Assembly: GCA_937900305.1 (NCBI GenBank)
Contig: CALCCV010000176.1
Span: forward strand, 1-8,792
Direction of reading: 5' to 3'
DNA: 8,792 nt
Source of the DNA: an uncultured Pseudobdellovibrionaceae bacterium
GTDB lineage: Bacteria > Bdellovibrionota > Bdellovibrionia > Bdellovibrionales > Bdellovibrionaceae
Made by a program: the position numbers and the translations under genes. Positions 5,671 through 8,792 of the stretch are shown piece after piece (the first letter of the stretch is position 1; every line of letters starts with the position of its first letter). A model generated the notes under the pieces. The model worked only from the letters and a program-made list of their open reading frames with translations, was not told where the DNA came from and made no database searches.

Positions 5671-7065
5671 TTAGACTCCCTCGATCAAACACTCTTCGAT
5701 CACTTTAAGAGCCATGTCTATTTCCGAGTCTTGTATGATGGCCGGGACCAGAAACCGCACGCGAACGGGATCTTTCCCGCAAGCAAAAGCCATGACGCCT
5801 TTGTTGAACATATTTTTTAACAGCGCATCGACTTGCTCTTTTTTTCCGTCGAATGGAGTGAAGGCCACCATCAAGCCCATGCCACCGGCATCTTGGGCTT
5901 TGCCCTTGGCTGCAGATTCATTCAGTCGGTTCAGACCACTGATGAAGCGACGATGAATTTGATTCACGCGCCCTTGGGGGCCGTAGTGCCCTTGAGACAT
6001 TTCTTGAATGATGGCAAGGCCGGCGCGCATGGACACTGTCGATCCCGAAAAAGTTCCAGCAATCAGCCCAGGCTTTGGATTGTAATCTTCGGTGTAAAGC
6101 GTAGCGCCAAGTTGCACGGTTTTGGCGATCGTGCAGATATCAATGTACTGGCCGAGATCCAAGGTTTCAAATGCGAATAGCTCCCCTGTGCGCATGAAAG
6201 TTTGCACTTCGTCGGCCCAAACGGCAATGCCGTGCTTTTTGCACTCTTCCAAAAGCGGAACAAAAAATTCGCGCGGGGCTGCTTGATATCCACCTTCACC
6301 GAGCATCGGTTCGAAAGCAAACGCCGAAATATTTTTAGGATGTTGGGCGATGTGTTCCTTGAAAAGGCGCAAAGCCTTCTCAGAACTTTGCGGGTCGTTT
6401 TTTTCATAAAACGGAATGCGCAAAACTTCGTTATATTCGGGAAGTCCTTGTCGATACGCCGGGTTGTCTGTCAATTCGGCCATCATCGTCGAACGTCCCG
6501 CGAATGCATTTTTAAAAGAGATTATCATGCGAGCCGGCGAAAGTTTTTGTCGGCTCATCTTTAGCGCATTTTCATTCGCCATCGTTCCACAAGTCGCAAA
6601 CCAACAGTGTTTCAGGCGACTTTGGCGACCGGCAAGTTGGACCAGGCGTTTTGAAAGCTCGATGTACTCTGTATTTGGTTGCAGATTTCCCTGCATGACA
6701 ATGTCTGAAAGTGAGCCCTGCAGGCAGGCTTCGATGACTCGCGGATGGCTGTGACCTAAGATGTGAATTCCGATGCCATTGATCAAATCCAATTTCACAC
6801 TGCCGTCGACCAGTTCGACAAATGGTCCGCGCCCGACTCCCGTGCCCACGTAATTGTAGTGCAAGGGTCGGCCACGAAATTGAGCTGCATCTTGAAACCA
6901 CTGGGCCGCGAGATGAGCTTTGCTGGGATCAGGGGGGCGTATATTCACGAGAGCCTGGCCCTGCTTTTGGACTTCCGCCACGAGACTTGCGACGTGCGAT
7001 TGAATTTGTGGCGACGAAACGGCTTCACCACTCTCTGGATCTTTGCGAGACTGCGCTAACATCAT
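5671..7065 (-). CDS. Class III PLP-dependent aminotransferase, AstC-position
   Basis: The protein has 464 residues from the ATG at 7065. Fold-type I, class III transaminases move an omega-amino group (ornithine-, lysine- or GABA-type) to 2-oxoglutarate. In numbering from the GTG at 7074 (subtract 3 for the ATG): GIGIHILGHSHP (100-111), CGTMANENALK (162-172, phosphate-binding turn), FAGRS (191-195), EPMLGEGG (255-262), WADEVQTFMRTG (286-297, Asp288 for the pyridine nitrogen), IAKTVQLGA (316-324, Schiff-base Lys318) and GTFSGST (340-346). It is about 55 residues longer than usual AstC/ArgD proteins, and several motifs differ (CGTMANE instead of SGTEANE). It is first in the operon, where succinylornithine transaminase would be expected, but specificity cannot be read. 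GAGG at 7074-7077 lies 8 bases before the ATG; the GTG at 7074 overlaps that site, so it was not chosen. Confidence 0.88.
   Translation of the reverse strand: MMLAQSRKDPESGEAVSSPQIQSHVASLVAEVQKQGQALVNIRPPDPSKAHLAAQWFQDAAQFRGRPLHYNYVGTGVGRGPFVELVDGSVKLDLINGIGIHILGHSHPRVIEACLQGSLSDIVMQGNLQPNTEYIELSKRLVQLAGRQSRLKHCWFATCGTMANENALKMSRQKLSPARMIISFKNAFAGRSTMMAELTDNPAYRQGLPEYNEVLRIPFYEKNDPQSSEKALRLFKEHIAQHPKNISAFAFEPMLGEGGYQAAPREFFVPLLEECKKHGIAVWADEVQTFMRTGELFAFETLDLGQYIDICTIAKTVQLGATLYTEDYNPKPGLIAGTFSGSTVSMRAGLAIIQEMSQGHYGPQGRVNQIHRRFISGLNRLNESAAKGKAQDAGGMGLMVAFTPFDGKKEQVDALLKNMFNKGVMAFACGKDPVRVRFLVPAIIQDSEIDMALKVIEECLIEGV
5676..5682 (-). promoter_or_regulatory. Strong ribosome binding site before the TTG start of the M20 gene
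   Basis: The minus strand reads GAGGGAG-TCTAA-TTG. The seven-base purine site lies inside the last codons of the aminotransferase gene and ends five bases before the TTG. It justifies the rare start codon, and the TAATTG junction suggests translational coupling. Confidence 0.75.
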
Positions 7066-7083
7066 GAAAACCACCTCGATTGG

Positions 7084-7098
7084 GAATGAACTTCATTC
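7084..7098. promoter_or_regulatory. Perfect palindromic operator candidate GAATGAA-C-TTCATTC
   Basis: The arms 7084-7090 and 7092-7098 are exact 7-base reverse complements around one central base. The site covers most of the predicted -10 box and the expected transcription start of the leftward operon, the classic position of a repressor site. It is not an ArgR box: that consensus spaces GAAT and ATTC by four bases, here by seven. Confidence 0.6.
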
Positions 7099-7124
7099 TA
7101 GCGCGCGGGGATTGGACCCGACAA
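7095..7124 (-). promoter_or_regulatory. Sigma70-type promoter of the aminotransferase-M20-astA-astD operon
   Basis: On the minus strand, -35 TTGTCG (7119-7124) and -10 TAGAAT (7095-7100) are separated by 18 bases. They match consensus at 4/6 and 5/6 positions. The expected start is near 7088, giving a leader of about 23 bases with the ribosome binding site in place before the ATG at 7065. Confidence 0.6.
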
Positions 7125-7176
7125 GGTTCGATTCGGAGGGGCAAGACCTGGAGAAGCTCTTCGCAAAAACTCTCCT

Positions 7177-7205
7177 TTGAGTGCCCGAGATTCTTGCGCT
7201 AGACT
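7177..7205 (+). promoter_or_regulatory. Sigma70-type promoter of the BatE-like gene
   Basis: -35 TTGAGT (7177-7182) and -10 TAGACT (7200-7205) have the ideal 17-base spacing, with 4/6 matches each. Transcription would begin near 7212, giving a leader of about 47 bases. This excludes the in-frame GTG at 7181 as the start of the gene, because it lies inside the promoter. Confidence 0.5.
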
Positions 7206-7258
7206 TTTCGAAGATCATTTTTTCTGAGTCAAAAAACCGGACAAAGGAACGTTTTGAA

Positions 7259-8269
7259 ATGAAAGAGCGCAACTCTTCGTGTGTCGAAAAGATTCAGCCC
7301 GTTCGTTGGCAAAATCAAGAGCGCCGCCGGCGTCTGCGTTCGACGGCGGCAGCGGTGTTAGCAGTGTTTTTGTGGAGTTCTTTGGTCAACGCCCAAACAC
7401 CGAGTGCGCAGGTCCAAACGGAATCTCGACCTTCGCCGTCAATGTCGCTGGCCGCACCCGCGGAGACAGAGTCCACCTCGGCGCCTGACTCGGCAAGTCA
7501 GATGGCGGCGCCCACTGAGGTGTCCCTGACGCCCGAAGAGATCGCGTTGAATACGGAACAGCTTCAGGCTTTGTTTTTGAAAGTCTATCGCACAAAGGAT
7601 TGGCCGAAGGCCCAGGCGATTTCAAAGGAGCTTTTGCGACGGCAACCGAAGTCGAGTGAAGCCCTCTACAACTCGGGATTGGTTTTTGCAGAAATTGGGC
7701 AGCTAGGATGGGGGATTGCGCGCTTCCGCCAAGCCTTGAGCTTGTGGCCCAGTTTTTCAGAGGCTTATCGAGGTTTGATATTCCTCGAGCGAAAACTAAA
7801 ACTTAATGAAAATGAAGGTTCGCGAGTGTTCTGGTTTCATTTGCAGGATGCGGGTTTTCGTTACCTTTCGCTGATGCATTTGATTTTTTTCTCCTTGTTT
7901 CTCTTTGGCGCCGCCGGATTTTTGGTGATCAAACATCTAGGTCGCAGAAGAATCGCGAAAATCACGCAAGAGTCTCCGCCGCCGCTGCCGGTGATGTCTT
8001 TTTTGTTTTGTGGAGTTTTGGTTTTGGCATTGATGTCGTCGTTGATTAAATGGAAATTGGATCGCCTTGACTTTGGGACTGTTGTTTCGCCCAAGGCGCT
8101 CGCTCTGTCAGCACCCACGGCGGGGGCGTTGAGTTTGTTTGAAATCACGGAAGGGCAAGAGGTTTTGATCGAAAACACTGATCAAGATTTCTATCAAGTT
8201 CTTTCGATGGATGGTTTGTCGGGGTGGATCAAACGTGGAGAAGTCATAGATTCTTCATTGCAAAACTGA
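7259..8269 (+). CDS. TPR and SH3-like domain membrane protein, BatE-like
   Basis: This 336-residue protein has no recognised enzyme motif. In order it shows an N-terminal signal with a long basic lead (RRRRLR, 22-27) and hydrophobic core (28-43), with possible cleavage after VNA (45); a Ser/Ala/Pro/Thr-rich linker (about 46-90); two TPR-like helical pairs (about 99-132 and 133-166, with KAQAISKELLRRQPKSSEALYNSGLVFAEIG); a membrane span (203-224); a short cytoplasmic loop with basic and proline-rich parts; a second span (246-263); and an SH3b-like end (about 273-330, ending GLSGWIKRGEV). This order (TPR, two spans, SH3) matches BatE of the Bat (Bacteroides aerotolerance) systems, but no other bat gene is visible here. 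The ATG at 7259 has AAGGA 10 bases upstream. It is followed 61 bases later by bamD, probably in one transcript. Confidence 0.75.
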   Translation: MKERNSSCVEKIQPVRWQNQERRRRLRSTAAAVLAVFLWSSLVNAQTPSAQVQTESRPSPSMSLAAPAETESTSAPDSASQMAAPTEVSLTPEEIALNTEQLQALFLKVYRTKDWPKAQAISKELLRRQPKSSEALYNSGLVFAEIGQLGWGIARFRQALSLWPSFSEAYRGLIFLERKLKLNENEGSRVFWFHLQDAGFRYLSLMHLIFFSLFLFGAAGFLVIKHLGRRRIAKITQESPPPLPVMSFLFCGVLVLALMSSLIKWKLDRLDFGTVVSPKALALSAPTAGALSLFEITEGQEVLIENTDQDFYQVLSMDGLSGWIKRGEVIDSSLQN

Positions 8270-8330
8270 GTGACAGGAGTGCGGGCTGTAAAAGTTGACC
8301 GCTCGCCGCGAGATGTGAGAGGACCTAGGA

Positions 8331-8792
8331 ATGAAAAGATATGTCAGTGCTGGTTTAGTGTTGTTCGGATTTGCCTTAAGTTTCGTGAATATGGCCTGCT
8401 CATCAGCTGAAAAAACCGCAGACACTCCCGAAGGTCTGATTGAAATTGCTCGCGAGTACGAAAAAGATGAGCGGTACGAAGAAGCCATTCGCAGATTCAA
8501 CGACATTCGTACGCGATTTCCCTACTCTTCGGTGGCTGTCGAAGCGGAGCTCGCGGTGGCTGACTGCAATTTTAAGCAAGAGTCATTTCCAGAGGCGCAG
8601 GCTGGTTATCAGGCTTTCAAAGAGCTTCATCCCAAGCACGCAAAGATTGCCTACGTTATATATCGCTTAGGTCTGAGCTACTTCAACCAGTTGCCGGATA
8701 CCGTAGATCGGGATTTGTCACTGGCTGAAAACACGATCGCGTCGTTTGACGAAGTGATCAATGGCTACGCGACCACAGAGTATGTGCCAGAC
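8331..8792 (+). CDS. bamD: Outer membrane assembly lipoprotein BamD (3' end outside window)
   Basis: The frame is open from ATG 8331 to the window edge (154 codons). BamD is an outer-membrane-anchored lipoprotein made of TPR repeats; it works with BamA to insert beta-barrel proteins. Visible are a lipoprotein signal with Cys23 in VNMAC, the TPEGL start of the mature domain (32-36; TPEEL-like in the family), Y-KDERYEEAIRRFNDIRTRFPYSS, FKELHPKHAKIAYVIYRLGLSYFNQ and the RDLSLAENTIASFDEVINGY-TTEYVPD stretch, all typical of BamD/ComL. AGAGGA lies seven bases before the ATG. Normal BamD is about 240-280 residues, so roughly half is missing because of the window end. The lipobox has Asn at position -3, where Leu is usual. 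Confidence 0.92.
   Translation, partial: MKRYVSAGLVLFGFALSFVNMACSSAEKTADTPEGLIEIAREYEKDERYEEAIRRFNDIRTRFPYSSVAVEAELAVADCNFKQESFPEAQAGYQAFKELHPKHAKIAYVIYRLGLSYFNQLPDTVDRDLSLAENTIASFDEVINGYATTEYVPD

Noticed and set aside
7066..7074. GTG start three codons upstream for the aminotransferase
   Set aside because: It overlaps the GAGG site that is well spaced for the ATG at 7065.
7084..7098. ArgR box reading of the palindrome
   Set aside because: The ArgR consensus places GAAT and ATTC four bases apart; here the gap is seven, so only a loose resemblance remains.
7181..7258. GTG start that would lengthen the BatE-like protein by 26 residues
   Set aside because: The GTG lies within the predicted promoter, has no good ribosome binding site, and the added residues do not look like part of a signal peptide.
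1..8792. CRISPR array, tRNA or rRNA genes
   Set aside because: No regularly spaced repeats and no tRNA- or rRNA-like sequence were seen on either strand.

Overview
The window looks like chromosome from a Bdellovibrio-type predatory bacterium (Bdellovibrionota). The evidence is indirect: roughly 50 % G+C by eye, a BamD next to a BatE-like TPR/SH3 protein, Gram-negative envelope genes, and the style of the proteins. This placement is an inference, not a database result. Seven protein-coding genes are supported; the two at the edges are incomplete.

Layout from left to right. Positions 1-350 (+) hold the 3' part of a DDE-type transposase gene. Positions 468-525 form a long hairpin with T/A tracts that can end transcription from both sides, and it overlaps the last codons of mltG (503-1570, -). 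Positions 1571-1772 have no gene but are unusually rich in inverted repeats. Positions 1773-7065 (-) are one compact four-gene operon, transcribed in the order aminotransferase (class III, PLP), M20 metallohydrolase, astA, astD. The joints are TAA directly followed by a TTG start, a 4-base ATGA overlap, and an 11-base gap with a ribosome binding site. Positions 7066-7258 are a divergent regulatory region: a promoter reading left into the operon with a perfect 7+1+7 palindrome over its -10/start region, and a promoter reading right. Positions 7259-8269 (+) encode a membrane protein with TPR repeats, two membrane spans and an SH3-like end (BatE-like). Positions 8331-8792 (+) are the first 154 codons of bamD.

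How the genes work together. AstA and AstD are the first and fourth enzymes of the arginine succinyltransferase (AST) catabolic pathway. The aminotransferase fits the AstC step, and the M20 hydrolase fits the last step (desuccinylation), which normally belongs to the unrelated AstE. No AstB (succinylarginine dihydrolase) is present, and the AstA-like protein has glycine where E. coli AstA has its annotated catalytic His229. The most interesting hypothesis is therefore a rearranged succinyl-transfer amino-acid degradation route, perhaps for ornithine or another diamino acid, with a DapE-like enzyme in place of AstE. On the right, the BatE-like gene and bamD form a separate envelope-related unit.
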